In this document: positions 1 to 10,370 of the stretch, piece after piece
How the letters are laid out: each line of letters begins with the position of its first letter
How positions within the stretch are numbered: the first letter of the stretch is position 1
Assembly (NCBI GenBank): GCA_019155205.2
Contig: JAHNZQ020000308.1
Span: forward strand, 5,064,353 to 5,098,480
Reading direction: 5' to 3'
DNA from: Gracilaria vermiculophylla
Lineage: Eukaryota; Rhodophyta; Florideophyceae; Gracilariales; Gracilariaceae
Length of the DNA: 34,128 nt
Notes under the pieces: model-generated
The model's input: only the letters and a program-made list of their open reading frames with translations
Told to the model about the DNA's origin: nothing
Databases searched by the model: none
Position numbers and translations under genes: made by a program

Positions 1-2
1 TC

Positions 3-764
3 GTCACCACCAAGACGGCCGCGGCGGCCACTGGCACCTCTGTGACCAAGATTGGCCACGCCGGCACACGCGACGTGACGGCGGCGCCCAAGGCTGCGGC
101 GCCCACGGCTGCGGCGCCCACGGCTGCGGCGCCCACGGCTGTGGCGCCCACGGCTGCGGCGTCCACGGCGGCGGCCGCTGTGGCTCGGCGCGCCAGCAAG
201 CGTACTTCAGTGGCGCTGGCGGGGGTGGCTGCGCACGTTGGGTCGCAGCCGTCGGCGGCGACGCGCGCGGGCACGCACGCTCACGCATGTACGCACTGCG
301 CGAGCTCGTTCGAGTCGCGGGCGCTGCTTGAGCAGCACACGATTCGGGTACACGAGCGGCCGTTCGCGTGCCGCATCGTGAGCTGCTCGGCGTCGTTCAC
401 CAAGCAGAACCACCTGTCGCGGCACATTCGCATCGTGCACAACAAGGAACGGCCGTTTGCGTGCACGGAGGCGGGGTGCAACAGCCGGTTTGGAAGCAAG
501 AGCCACCTGGGCGACCACAAGCGCGCGGTGCACATGAAACTGCGCAAATTCAAGTGCAGCATGTGCGACGCGAGCTGGAGCAAGAAGTTCAACCTGGAGA
601 AGCACATCCGCACGCTGCACCTGGGCGAGAAGCCGTTTCGGTGCTCGGTGTGTGAACTGTCGTTCGGCACGCGCGCGCATGTGACGCGCCACGAGCTAAA
701 AGTGCACAATACGCGCCGCCCAGGCTGCAGGCTTGGCGCAGGCGCGCGCACTGGGCTGCGGTAA
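3..764 (+). CDS. Five-finger C2H2 zinc-finger protein, 5'-partial
   Basis: The frame is open from position 3 (the window edge) to TAA at 762-764. There is no in-frame ATG near the left end; the codon at 42 is GTG, which is not a credible eukaryotic start, so the N-terminus lies upstream. Seen: an Ala/Thr/Pro-rich, low-complexity region (about 93-180), then a basic linker, then five C2H2 fingers between about 289 and 705. Their spacings are C-x2-C, C-x4-C, C-x4-C, C-x2-C and C-x2-C, each followed by x12-H-x4-H. Linkers such as GEKPF and KERPF are classical DNA-binding linkers. Known of the family: tandem C2H2 arrays with mixed C-x2/4-C spacing resemble TFIIIA-type or general nuclear DNA-binding proteins. 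Inferred: a nuclear nucleic-acid-binding regulator; its target is unknown. A short Arg/Gly tail ends the protein. Codon use is strongly GC-rich, unlike everything to the right. Confidence 0.88.
   Translation, partial: VTTKTAAAATGTSVTKIGHAGTRDVTAAPKAAAPTAAAPTAAAPTAVAPTAAASTAAAAVARRASKRTSVALAGVAAHVGSQPSAATRAGTHAHACTHCASSFESRALLEQHTIRVHERPFACRIVSCSASFTKQNHLSRHIRIVHNKERPFACTEAGCNSRFGSKSHLGDHKRAVHMKLRKFKCSMCDASWSKKFNLEKHIRTLHLGEKPFRCSVCELSFGTRAHVTRHELKVHNTRRPGCRLGAGARTGLR
93..167 (+). repeat. 15-bp tandem repeat, five copies, inside the zinc-finger gene
   Basis: Five consecutive 15-bp units begin at 93, 108, 123, 138 and 153. The consensus is gctgcggcgcccacg, encoding Ala-Ala-Ala-Pro-Thr. Copy 4 has one change (Ala to Val) and copy 5 one change (Pro to Ser). 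The unit is a multiple of three, so copy-number change keeps the frame. It forms a flexible linker N-terminal to the fingers. Confidence 0.93.
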
Positions 765-2600
765 CGTAGGGTGCGAGCGCCAACGCACGCGCGCGCGCGC
801 ATTTGCGTGCGCGTTTGAATCGCGCCTGCGCGGTGGAAGCACAAAAACTGCTATGATTTTGTGTCACGAGCGGCTGTAAGGTACGTGGCCCGCGTGAACC
901 TTTTCCACGTGCTGGGGCTGTGCTTTGAAGGAACCGCGTCGTTTCTCACTCAAACACTGTAGGAGCAGATTCCGTCAAGTTCGCCTTTTGGTGGACAGGC
1001 GCCCGTCTGGCGAAGCGCCGCTTCGCACCTCTGGCGGCGGGAGGCATCGCGTGGCAGCGCCACCGTCCCGCGTAAAGTGTTCGTGACTTGAGCGTTGGGC
1101 TGCCTGTGTTTGGCGGTTGTGCGTCGCACGCGCGCAATGGCGCCTGTGTTGCGCACCGTCGCTCGCGCCACACAGCCTCTTTGTGCTCCATTGTGACTTG
1201 GCGCGCGGGGTGATGCGCTCACCCCGCAGCTTACGCCACGCATTGCATTGTGCAATGAGCTTACCATCTCACGAGCTTCTTTGTCGCCTTACGCGCAGAG
1301 GAACAACAGCGGCAAGGGGGGGCCGCTGCGCCAAGTCGCCGCCGTCGCCAGCCGAAAGCCTTTGCGCACACGCAAACGCCGCACTGCCCCACAACATTGC
1401 GCCCGGAGCCGCCGCACATTCGCGAGGCAGCGCACTGCCCATCGCCGTCTCGCGTGCCTTGCCCGTCACGGTGCGTTCACTGTAGCCTTGACGCGTGTTG
1501 CGCGATCCGCGCCTGGCTGTGCAAATTAGCCCTAGCTGCCGCACATCACGCCACTGCCCGCCGCCGCACACCCGTGGCCGTAGCGACTGCCGCACGTCCC
1601 CGCCCGCCTTTTCCACAAAAACCTCAAACAAAACGCTCTCTATGAACCTCGCAGCGCTCCGCCGCCGCGCTGTCCGTTGCCCTCATTGAATGCAGCTTTT
1701 CCTCAGGTACACTCTTTTTTTTTTCCATCGCACTTGAGCGTTTCAAACAACGCCCGAGCTCGCCCCTCACCCTTTTCAAATACCCTACTTTAATCACCGT
1801 GAGTTTCCCATGTGCTTCATGTAATCTCAAATAAGTTGCCCCGCTGTCTTGCGTTTTGAGCGCGTGGAACCGCTGGCCGTACATCAGTTTGTATTAATAC
1901 AGTAATTCCTGCACTGGCCCATGTGGCACAATTCATCATGGCCAGCCACGACAAACGTGGCTCGAGAGTTTGTAGAAATACTACGGTTTGACGTAGTCGT
2001 TCTTCACAGATTCGGCGCGCACAAATAAGCCGTCGCCCATCCAAGCCTTTGAAACACGATGACTACTATCAAAACAAGCCCCATATCTCACATTACTATC
2101 CCGAACGCCGGAAATCACTTTTGTGCCCGTCTGAGCCTCAAGATCACCGCTACTTGCTTCTTGTCGATTCCATATGACAATGCCATCAAACCTGAATTTC
2201 TCCTCGCTTTGCACGCACTCATCAAAACATATCCTCTTTCATTTTTTAACTCGTCCAGCACATGATGACACCAAACCGCGTCAGCCGGTGTGTCTTCGAA
2301 CAACTTCTCAACACTCGCAGATTCGCCCCTTGTCGTCCGCACATCCCCTAAGCGCACCCATCTATCATCAAACAAGCTGTTACATCCGAGCACGTGCTGC
2401 CCACCCATTTCCCCCGCCGTGCCCGGAAAAGCGAGCTCAAGCGTTTGAGTGCAAGCTTTGCGTCAGGGTATCTAGACAGCCACACACAGTACGCGTTCAC
2501 CCATTTCCTACAAAGCGTGTCTTGCATATGCCACACTCAACGCCATGAACAAACGTGATCGCAACAACCATGGCCACTTGCATCACCGAGGCAGGCTAGT
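765..2600. other. Intergenic, GC-rich grading to mixed composition; no gene recognised
   Basis: It includes an alternating CG/CA tract at about 785-800 and a T-run near 1716. Several open frames of 80-120 codons exist on both strands in the GC-rich part (765-1700), but they overlap one another, lack domains and look like by-products of GC-rich sequence. From about 1700 the composition falls towards AT-rich. The 3' untranslated region of the zinc-finger gene must lie at the left end, but I see no confident polyadenylation signal. Confidence 0.5.
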
Positions 2601-3409
2601 TTGTCACAGCTCTTGAACCCAACTCTCGCTCAAACCACATTTTCGTTGGGAATCAAGCACACAAAGGAAACACTAAAAAAATCCTATGCGCGAATGGTCG
2701 TCTGCTGCATATACCCCAGCTTTGCGGATCTCTCGTTGCAAGCTCAGTATCATTGTTTTGCCTAATGTGATACATCAAACTGAGTATCATGTTGGTGAAC
2801 AGCACTGCCGTCAAGCAGTCCCCGCCAACTATATGCGCATCTAACGCGTTTCACATACCCAGATCAATAACAAAAACCAACCCCTTCAATCCTTTACTCA
2901 AGTTTCCTCCCTCAAATACCTATTTCACACATAGCACAATGCTTGTCTAATTCTTAGTAACAATTAATAGATTATTCGTGAAAGGTTCCCGAAAAATCAA
3001 AACTTACAGGAGTCTTAATTCCGAAATATAAAGATTCTCGCCATATTGCCTAAAGTAGTACTTGAGTAATATTTATTGACGCAATTATGTCACAAGAAAT
3101 CGTTCCGAGGTACTCAACTGATCGATGACGTTTAAAAAAAAACAAAAAACAAAGAGAATACGGAAATCATATTTTGATAATGTTCATGAATGCAAAAGAC
3201 CAATTTCTTTATATTATTGCATATGATCTTTTTTTACTATTATTTTTGTCATAAGCATTCAATATCTATATTCTACACAACAAAATTCAAAGTTGATGAT
3301 TCACAATACTCAGAAATAAAAATGGCTTCAAATACCAATAAAAATATTGTGACTAACTGAAAATTTCCTAATTCCAGTTTATAATTATAAGGCATTTTGG
3401 TTTGAAAAT
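2601..3409. other. AT-rich spacer, nothing recognised
   Basis: AT-rich DNA with A/T homopolymer runs (for example around 3134-3151). No coding frame, RNA gene or repeat family was recognised. Confidence 0.5.
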
Positions 3410-3420
3410 AAATCTCGAAC
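3410..3420 (+). repeat. Left target-site duplication of the LINE
   Basis: AAATCTCGAAC, identical to 3702-3712 on the right of the LINE tail. A perfect 11-bp match suggests a relatively recent insertion compared with the LTR elements nearby. Confidence 0.85.
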
Positions 3421-3701
3421 TCTGAATAAGAATGTAGTTCGTTGCAAGTGTGGCACAGCAGCCAAGAAAAATGCATATCACGTTCTGTTCCGGTGTCCGT
3501 TGACTACCGAATCCCGTCGCAATGAACTCCCCGCCGCCAGAGAAAGAGAAGACAAATCGCTTTTAGAAATGATTAGAAAATGGCCGTCAAAGTTTTTGGC
3601 CTTCCTTAAGAGAGAGAAATACCTGTAATCAGATAGATATCCTAAAGTACCGCTTCGAAATCAGGAGCGATAGATCATACTTACTAAAGAAGAGGAAGAA
3701 G
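3421..3701 (+). mobile_element. 5'-truncated LINE (non-LTR retrotransposon) 3' end
   Basis: The insert is about 281 bp, clearly less AT-rich than the DNA around it. It carries the last codons of a LINE ORF2, open to TAA at 3626-3628. The visible motif is C-K-C-G, then a His and a C-P pair (C-x-C ... H-x4-C). Known of the family: this is the cysteine/histidine knuckle near the C-terminus of many LINE reverse transcriptases, followed as here by a short tail with a K-F-L-x-F-L-K type motif. After the stop come about 70 bp of 3' UTR ending in an A/G-rich tail (aagaagaggaagaag). Identical 11-bp sequences on both sides mark a target-primed insertion. The 5' truncation is typical of LINE copies. Confidence 0.8.
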
Positions 3702-3712
3702 AAATCTCGAAC
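3702..3712 (+). repeat. Right target-site duplication of the LINE
   Basis: AAATCTCGAAC, directly after the A/G-rich LINE tail and identical to 3410-3420. Confidence 0.85.
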
Positions 3713-5340
3713 CAATTTTAAGGAAATACTTGATTTGTAATAGCCCATTTATCCTATAACATATCCAAAATATTCAATTAGAAACATACATGTCCTTCAC
3801 ATTTAAAAACATAATTAGCACTCCAAGTCGCAAAATCTGATATTTGCGCATAGAATACACTTTTACTGATCCATTATTACTTCGAAACTTCTACTTATAC
3901 CCATTATTCTTTTCTGAAAACATCATAAAAAAATGATTACAGATGAAAAATAATAATCAGAATAAAATATTTTCGACACATAACGCTTTTCGTAATTTCA
4001 AAGCAGAATTCCAACCGTAAACATTCTCCAGATGAAAAATGAAAAACATGTAAGAGTACCTTTGTAGTTTGTAAAATAAAGCCTTTAATAATTAATACTA
4101 ATTAAGGAGCAAAAATACATTAGAACACAGTGGCAGACAAAACAATTTTTGGAGTAACTCGATTGAAATGTATATACTTAGCTAATGTTCTCAAAATGAA
4201 GATAAGTGTAACTTTCATTATAGTAGAAAATAAAACTTGTTTACGTACAAAATGTGTATATTAAAAAATTGTAAACAGTTTGACTAAGAGACTTTCTCAA
4301 AAGTCTTTCATTGTTGTTGTTTATTGAACTACGGCCCGTTCGTGCATGGGAAGATGCATTTCAAATAACACCAAGGCGGTAGTAGCATGGATGAAAGGCC
4401 TTTAGTGCCATTGCTCCGTCCCTGTTCCAATTTTTCGTAAACGCAAAAGATGAAAAGTGTTGCAGTGTGAAAGCTCGCTGACCCAAAGCTTGAGCTCAGT
4501 CCCATTTGTATAATCTGGAAGAAACACCACGGGTTTCAGTTTCTGGGTCAGCAATACCTTAGAACTACCGACTAGCATACTAGAGGAAAAATAATACAAA
4601 TCCTTTTATTCTAAATAAAATCTGAAACAGTGTGACAAACAAAAAATGAAAATAAAAAAATGCGGACGCATGGTTATTCCCAGCAAGTCATAATTTTTAA
4701 AAAGATATTTAACATTGCAAACATTTCAAATAAGATTTTTTAAACGAAATAAATTCACGTACTGAATCAAATTTTCTGCAATCAACATCGCTGCAAGTTT
4801 CAACCAGCAAGAAAAATATAAAACAAACTATGGGTTTAATATATGTTTTCATGAATTACTTTAGCACTCATAGCAATTGTTTTCAAACATCCACTTGGTA
4901 GTTACAAATGTTATGAAATCTTGTGCAAAAATTCGTAGTATAAACTGATTTCAAAGTACAGTGCAAAAAACAGCATCTACCTGGAAACAAAACAAATACG
5001 CAAATACGAAAACAATGCAGATAACTATAATGTGTACAGAAAGACCAACGTCCTGAAAATATATATTTAATACTGTTTGGATTTATAATTTCTTCATCAA
5101 AGCCAATCCGAAAAGCGTTGGACTCTGGACTCCTTTCGCATTTTTCTTTTTTTTTGCTTGCGCCATTTTGAGTTCGTTTATCGTTTGTTATATGAACGCG
5201 TACAAAAAAAATTTTAATCCTATGGTTTTGTGACTCATCTGCTGCGCGCAAGGGATGACGCGTAATAGAGATCTTACGCCATTTCAAAACTCTGCAAGCT
5301 ACTCATAAAACTTCGGATAATTTGCATGCCCACTTGCTGA
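3713..5340. other. AT-rich spacer with one less AT-rich patch
   Basis: Mostly AT-rich with no recognisable gene. A patch at about 4315-4590 is noticeably more GC-rich and open on the minus strand for about 65 codons (4402-4599), but shows no domain I can name. A 134-codon minus-strand frame (4883-5287) is also open but looks compositionally like chance. These may be transposon debris too old to classify. Confidence 0.4.
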
Positions 5341-5348
5341 TAATAAGT

Positions 5349-5570
5349 GACACAGAATTCTGTTGTCATGAGGTTTACGCATGCACGCATGAGTTGACTC
5401 TTGAGCATTGCGCATTACGGCCTCAGCAGTTATCATGCCCCGAGACGTGGGCAGCATCTTCCATTTCTGGTCATCTCTCAAACGATCTCAGCTTAGTTAA
5501 ATTTGTACCTAAATTCCTCGCCTCTACTAGAGCGTTACAGGCTCTCGTTTGCAAGCATAACGTGTCTTGA
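5349..5570 (+). pseudogene. Possible second LINE C-terminal fragment
   Basis: An open plus-strand frame ends in TGA at about 5570. It has a Cys/His-rich start, an E-H-C-x-L stretch and, nearer the end, V-P-K-F-L-A-S-T-x-A-L. Known of the family: the cysteine knuckle followed by a K-F-L-x-x-T-G-x motif is the usual C-terminal signature of LINE ORF2. Here the metal-binding spacing is imperfect and no target duplication was found, so this is a tentative call. An unrelated decayed gene is possible. Confidence 0.35.
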
Positions 5571-5801
5571 GCCTCTGCATTCACAGCTAAATAGGCGTTT
5601 TGGAAGCTCGCGCACTACTGCTTACGCCAACACAATATCGATGCCAAACCGTCTCTGCCGTCGAAACCGTGTATATATAGCTGACATTACCTTTCACTTC
5701 AATTTTTATAGCATCCTAGAGTTTTTAATCCATTTTTGTTTTTGTAGAGATATTTTTACACATCTCGTTCCTGGTTTTGCTTGGCATCTGTTAAGACTTC
5801 A

Positions 5802-6354
5802 TGTAGTACAGTGGATCCTAAGGTGATATGGTAGTGTGGCTTTACGACGAGATATTCCTAAGGAGGGTTTGTGTTGTATTAACTGAGCCACGTGGTGCAT
5901 AATTCGGCCTACGTGCGCTACAGTACTTCTGAGGAACGGTAGAATTTAGATTTGTTTTAGTTAATTAGTACAGATAATTACTAAAGTAGTGAGACCTGCC
6001 GAGGCTGGCTCACGGCTTGACACTAAATCTGCCGGTCGAGCTCCACCTCTGGGGGAGTTAACCAGGCACCCTGAGGTCTACGTCTATTTTTCCGGTCGGA
6101 GACTCTCATCGAACATCCCTAGGTTCCTAAGTCGGAGATCTTCTGGTCGCCTCGTAGCAACGACTGTAAGAGCATTGTTCGCCCAGTGAACCTCCCTCTC
6201 TACTTGGTGTTTGCGGATCTCCTTTCAGAATTCCCCCGGCTCGTGACAGCGAGTACCGGAGGCCACCTTTAGAAAATTGTGCCTTTGCAGTCAACAAAAA
6301 CTCCTAACGGACGTTGTGCGCCCCTACCTCGAAAGAAGAACTGACGGCACTACA
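5802..6354 (+). repeat. LTR of element C family, isolated (left inversion breakpoint)
   Basis: 553 bp, beginning TGTAGT and ending ACTACA. It is the reverse complement of the LTRs at 14004-14557 and 23839-24391, with similarity along the whole length. No gag or pol of the element follows it. Copia reverse transcriptase sequence starts at its right edge instead. Its left flank, CTTCA (5797-5801), equals the reverse complement of the 5 bp left of the LTR at 14004. This shows it was once the other end of element C. Confidence 0.92.
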
Positions 6355-7656
6355 GAATCATATGCTCGTGTGCCAAGAATGAATTTACTAAGAGCAACGT
6401 TATGAATATCGTTGAATAAACATATTAAAATATATCAGAAGGACATTTAGAGTGCAATTATGAATGGACTTTTGGAAGAAGACATCTACACAGCCCAAGG
6501 AATTAAGTGATTTCACAAAATTATGACAGAGTTCGTAAACTGGAAAAGGAAATGTATGGTTTAAAACAGATACCACGTGCGTTGTATAAAATGATTAGCG
6601 TTGCACTACGTAATGTTCATTTCTCAAAACGCTCAGGGATACAACAGAAGTTTTACTGCAGAGATGAATGAAGATAATGTTTTTGTATCACTTTACGTTG
6701 ATTATCTGTTACTCGCATGTGAAACTTTTGCAGTATTGGAAGAAGTGAAAAACCAACACGGCTTTAAACTTGAGATGAAAGACTTGGAAGAAATCATACA
6801 TGTATGGAGTGTTGATATTGAGTATAATCGAGAGGAAAGATTTATGACACTGTACTAAATATTTTAGCCCAAACCTTTACTAAATCGATTTGACATATTG
6901 ATCTGTAGAGGAATTTCCTTTCCTTTGGAAACGAAACCCATTAAGATGAATGTACTGCAGATATCGCGAATGCAGAAACGCCATACAGAGAGTTTATTGG
7001 ATCTGTGATGTATTTCATGCTACGAATTCGTCCAGATATAGCGTTTATAATTGGAATGTGAAGTCCATTCTCTGAGGAGCATGAAAGAGAACCCTAAAAA
7101 GCATGCAATTGAGTTCTTCGGTATATTCAGAAGAAAAAATTTTTCCATCTGGACCACAAACATTGAACGAACCCGTTATTTACATATAAAGTAGTTCCAG
7201 TTGGGGAAATATGGAAAAAAAAAATCTTTTTCTGAATTTGTTACCTTTTAAGAAAACTGTTTACTGTCGTGGGGGTGCCGAGAGTAAAACTGTGTAGCAC
7301 TGTCGTCCATAGACGCCGAATACATTGCAGTTACAGAAGCAGTGAAAAAAGGAAACTTTTTGATAAAATTCGTGAAGCATTCTAAAAGTACTAAAGATCT
7401 ATCTTTTTTAATTTGGTTGAGGACCAGTCAAAAGTTGCAATTTCAAAAATATAAAGAAGCCATGTCAAATCATATTATATATCTATACGGTATTTCTATG
7501 ATCACAACTGCATGGAAAATGAAGAAATGAGAATTAGGTAGTGCCCTACCGAGCATATGACAGCTGATCTCCTCACGAAATCGTTATAATAATGCACGCA
7601 TGGGTTTTTCATAAATTACTTGAGTCTCAGGCAGCTATCAGGTTGATTGGGAGTCT
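6355..7656 (+). pseudogene. Ty1/copia pol, 3' half: RT from mid-domain, then RNase H
   Basis: Decayed plus-strand copia coding region with several frame changes. Seen in order: an R-V-P-R-M-N stretch just after the LTR (about 6370-6390); N-G-L-L-E-E-D-I-Y (about 6465); K-L-E-K-E-M-Y-G-L-K-Q (about 6535); L-Y-V-D-Y-L-L (about 6695), which corresponds to the catalytic Y-V-D-D with the second Asp changed to Tyr; D-A-E-Y-I-A-V-T-E-A of RNase H (about 7312); and H-M-T-A-D-L-L-T-K-S-L near the end (about 7553-7585). The first part of the RT domain is missing here and is found at 24392-24520 on the minus strand. Non-functional. Confidence 0.87.
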
Positions 7657-7939
7657 TGTAAAAGCATCTGCAAGATTCCAGAAAGCACTGGAAACTGCTT
7701 TTATCTAGAAAATTTTAGAACGTTCTGGAGAAGAATTATGTAGAAATATTTTCTGCGATTTGGTAGAAAATGCGTAGAGGTATAAAAAACAACGGAACTA
7801 CGCGAGAAGAAGATAAAAGAACGTAAAGAAGCTCAGGTTCGACAAATGATTGAAGTCAAGCCGAGTGTGAGTAGTAAAACTCACTGTTGGTTTTGTCGTA
7901 AGCGTATTAATGGCCGATTCAAATTAGATGGAACGAATA
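7657..7939 (+). repeat. 3' LTR of the copia element (right end cut by element B)
   Basis: It begins TGTAAAAGC directly after a purine-rich stretch (gattgggag). Its reverse complement aligns along nearly its full length, with many substitutions and small gaps, to about 27331-27595. Shared blocks include TTCTACCA, ATATTTCTACA, GCTTTCTG and the segment around CACTSGGCT. The similarity fades just before element B starts at 7940, so element B inserted at or near the end of this LTR. Confidence 0.75.
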
Positions 7940-8197
7940 TGAAATGAATAGGAGTAGGTAGACGATAGGTTTAGTAAAACTTTACTTGAGTTGCCTGATG
8001 CTCGTTTGTAAATCGAGAGCACTACGCCTTTATATAAATTTTAGATTCTCTCCCTTGGAGAAATATAGAACAAAGTTGTAAGTTGCCCTGCACGGAAAGC
8101 TGAGCTAAACAACTTCCAGACACTTCTATCGACGTCGATAAACTATCCTCTGACGTCATGCTGGATAAATAAAGCGTAGCTTACAAACAGCTTGTCA
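7940..8197 (-). repeat. 3' LTR of element B
   Basis: 258 bp, TGAAATGA...TTGTCA on the plus strand. It matches 13584-13839 in the same orientation, sharing for example tttacttgag, atgcctgatgctc, agaacaaagttgtaagtt and aataaag. The two copies differ at many sites, so the insertion is old. Confidence 0.9.
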
Positions 8198-8289
8198 CAC
8201 ATTTCCTATACCTGGACTATTGCCGTTCTCGTCAATGATATTGCGGTAATATTTCTGCTTGGCGAACATATTCTTGCCGTACTCCAGAA

Positions 8290-8450
8290 ACAGTTCCATC
8301 TGTGTCAACAATTGAATTTGTGCTTAACCACTTGGCATCGTGAGTGGGCTCTCCTGTCATAAGAGACAGAAACTAATATCTTCTTCCTCTTTTTCTGTGC
8401 TTGAGAATAGCTGCAACTTCATATTCTCCGCCATTTTATGTTCTTATCGG
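8290..8450 (-). pseudogene. Chromodomain at the C-terminus of element B pol
   Basis: Minus-strand translation shows E-Y-E-V-x-A-I-L-K-H-R, then G-R-R-Y-stop-F-L-S, then G-E-P-T-H-D-A-K-W. Known of the family: chromodomains of Ty3 chromoviruses carry E-Y-E-V-E-x-I-L, Y-x-Y/F-L-V-K-W and T-W-E/D-x-x-x positions and steer integration to modified chromatin. One TAG interrupts the middle strand. The aromatic cage is only partly preserved. Confidence 0.8.
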
Positions 8451-9573
8451 TTCTTGTCGTGGCTTAACAAATGCAGTTATATCAGCTGGCTGTTCCTTAT
8501 GAAGTATTTTATGGTTGACAGGGACAATAGTATGAGTCATGATATGCTCAGGGAGCTTATGCTTTGAAGCATAATTTTCTATTAACTTCACGATTTGGAA
8601 TGCGCCGAAATCTTCTGGCTCTCAGCTAATTTAATTCTTGGGACATTAAATAGGCATCCTTGAACAATGACGTGTTGAACCAGATTTTTTCTCCAACTTC
8701 ATGTTTAGGATCCCGATACTTCATAAAGTAATACGCGCTTTGACCAGCTTCAGCAATTTTGTAAAAGTACTGTGCATCTTCAAGTGCGGCTTTCAGCTTT
8801 TCCTTGAATTCTTCCACATTTTGAACTGGTATCTCTTTTCTAGAAAGCATGTCAAGCGGAGCCTGCGGTGTTCATTCAAGATTCAATTCAAAAGCGGACA
8901 TCCCAAGATCTTCAGTCACTACAGAGTTGTATGCAAACTCAGCTGCGGGCAGCAGTTCCTCCCAGTCATTCTGATCGTAAGACTAATAATAAAGTAGATA
9001 GTTTACAACCATTTTGTTCGTGATTTCAGTCGCTCCATCAATCTGCGGATGTTTGCTCGTAGACATTATCAACTTAACTCTACAAAAATTCATCCGATGA
9101 CCCTAAAACTTGGATTTGATCTTTGGATTTCGGTCCAAGGTCATGCTATCCGGTATTCAGTGGTTTTTAAAGATGTTTGAGAAGAAATCATCGGCAGTGT
9201 CTTCAGCTATGTCATTATTAGTGCAACAAAAGAAATGAACTCTTCTGCTCAGCCGATGAGCCCAAGCAGCTATCGCATCAAACCCAATTTTTGACTCTGG
9301 TACGCTTACAATATAGTCTGCAGACGATGAGCCCAATCTTTTTTCTAGCAACTCAAAAGATTTTGGGTCAATAAATGTCTTCTGCTTTTAGTCCCTAAAC
9401 TGCTGACACCTCATGCATCCTTCGCCATACTTCCGACCATCTCGACTCTTTTGCTTCCAATGGAAATTGCTAAGTCTCCACAGTGTCTCTATAACCTTAA
9501 AATGGCCATTTATCTTAGAATGATGCGGTAGTTGCAACGCATTGGAGACGGATTTTCTCGGCATGCAAAGCAT
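8451..9573 (-). pseudogene. Element B integrase
   Basis: Minus strand. An HHCC zinc-binding start lies at 9388-9573 (H-H...H-F, then C-M-R-C). The catalytic core has Asp in a Y-I-V-S-V-P-E-S-K-I-G-F-D-A-I context, the second Asp in L-D-R-N-P-K, and Glu in G-A-T-E-I-T-N-K, so all three acidic residues of the D,D-E triad are visible. A Trp expected after S-K-F is a TAG (plus-strand 9103-9105), and further stops and a frame change follow. The C-terminal part (8626-8850 and onward) has the usual G-x-x-V-W-F-like DNA-binding strand. Not functional as it stands. Confidence 0.87.
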
Positions 9574-9765
9574 TCCATTATAGAAGAGTCATTCACTATC
9601 CTTTTTGAACAATGGGATTATCCTTTCCAGTTTCCGTCTCTGAATCTGATCGTCTGACCATTCATCTTTGATGGCTCTCAAAATAGGTCTAATGAATTGT
9701 TCCTCATCATATAGAGCTATTACGTCTTCATGTTTGACACATGGAACTTCAACTACATTACATAA

Positions 9766-10370
9766 TCATTCACCGTCAACCATTTCAATAACATGAGGAG
9801 CTCTGGATAGAACATCTTCTAAGACGTGTATCGTACCAGGGTTAAGAGTTAGAGGGAAGATTCCGAAGTTCCGAAAAGCTTCAAGGCATCTCGATTCTTT
9901 TCTGCTTAGTTTCGGTATTGTAAAGAGTATTTTCAGCACTTGGTTATTTGGAAAGACTTTGAACTCCGTCCTTTCCAATTAACATCTGACCTTATTTAGT
10001 AATGAGACTAGCCCAAGAAGCTCTCTGTCCTTAGCTGAATACACGGATTTTCACGCATTTTGTTGTTGAAACTTTCTTTAAATAAAAGGTAATAACGCGG
10101 TCTATTTCACTCTCATCACGTTAGGCCGAAGTTGCACCTACACCGGTTTGTAAAGCATCATTGTGACATCTGAACGGCTTGCTTCAATATGGCGATACCA
10201 AAAATGGTGCATTTGTGATTGCTTCTCTTAAGTTCTGAAAGGCTTCGTCACATTTTTCATTCCATTTCTCGATACCTTGAACTATTTTTGTCAGATTAGT
10301 CATCGGAGCAGCAGTTTATAAAAAAATTTGGTATGAAACGTCGAAAGAGTGGCATTGATTCCAGAAAACT
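9766..10370 (-). pseudogene. Element B RNase H and linker to integrase
   Basis: Decayed minus-strand coding. The best part (9766-9978) matches the end of Ty3 RNase H and linker: L-N-P-G-T-I-H-V-L-E-D-V-L-S-R-A-P, the place where most elements read P-G-K-x-N-x-x-A-D-A-L-S-R. The stretch 10000-10370 is broken by several stops. Catalytic acidic residues could not be assigned. Confidence 0.7.

Noticed and set aside
42..764. Start of the zinc-finger protein at position 42
   Set aside because: The codon is GTG and the frame is open to the window edge, so the true start lies upstream.
4..867. Minus-strand frames of 90-190 codons opposite the zinc-finger gene
   Set aside because: Shadows of a GC-rich coding sequence; their repeats mirror the 15-bp unit and no domain is seen.
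1117..1645. Overlapping plus-strand frames of 80-120 codons
   Set aside because: GC-rich, mutually overlapping, without domains or plausible codon pattern; likely chance.
4883..5287. 134-codon minus-strand ORF in AT-rich DNA
   Set aside because: No recognisable domain and composition like the surrounding spacer; not enough to call a gene.
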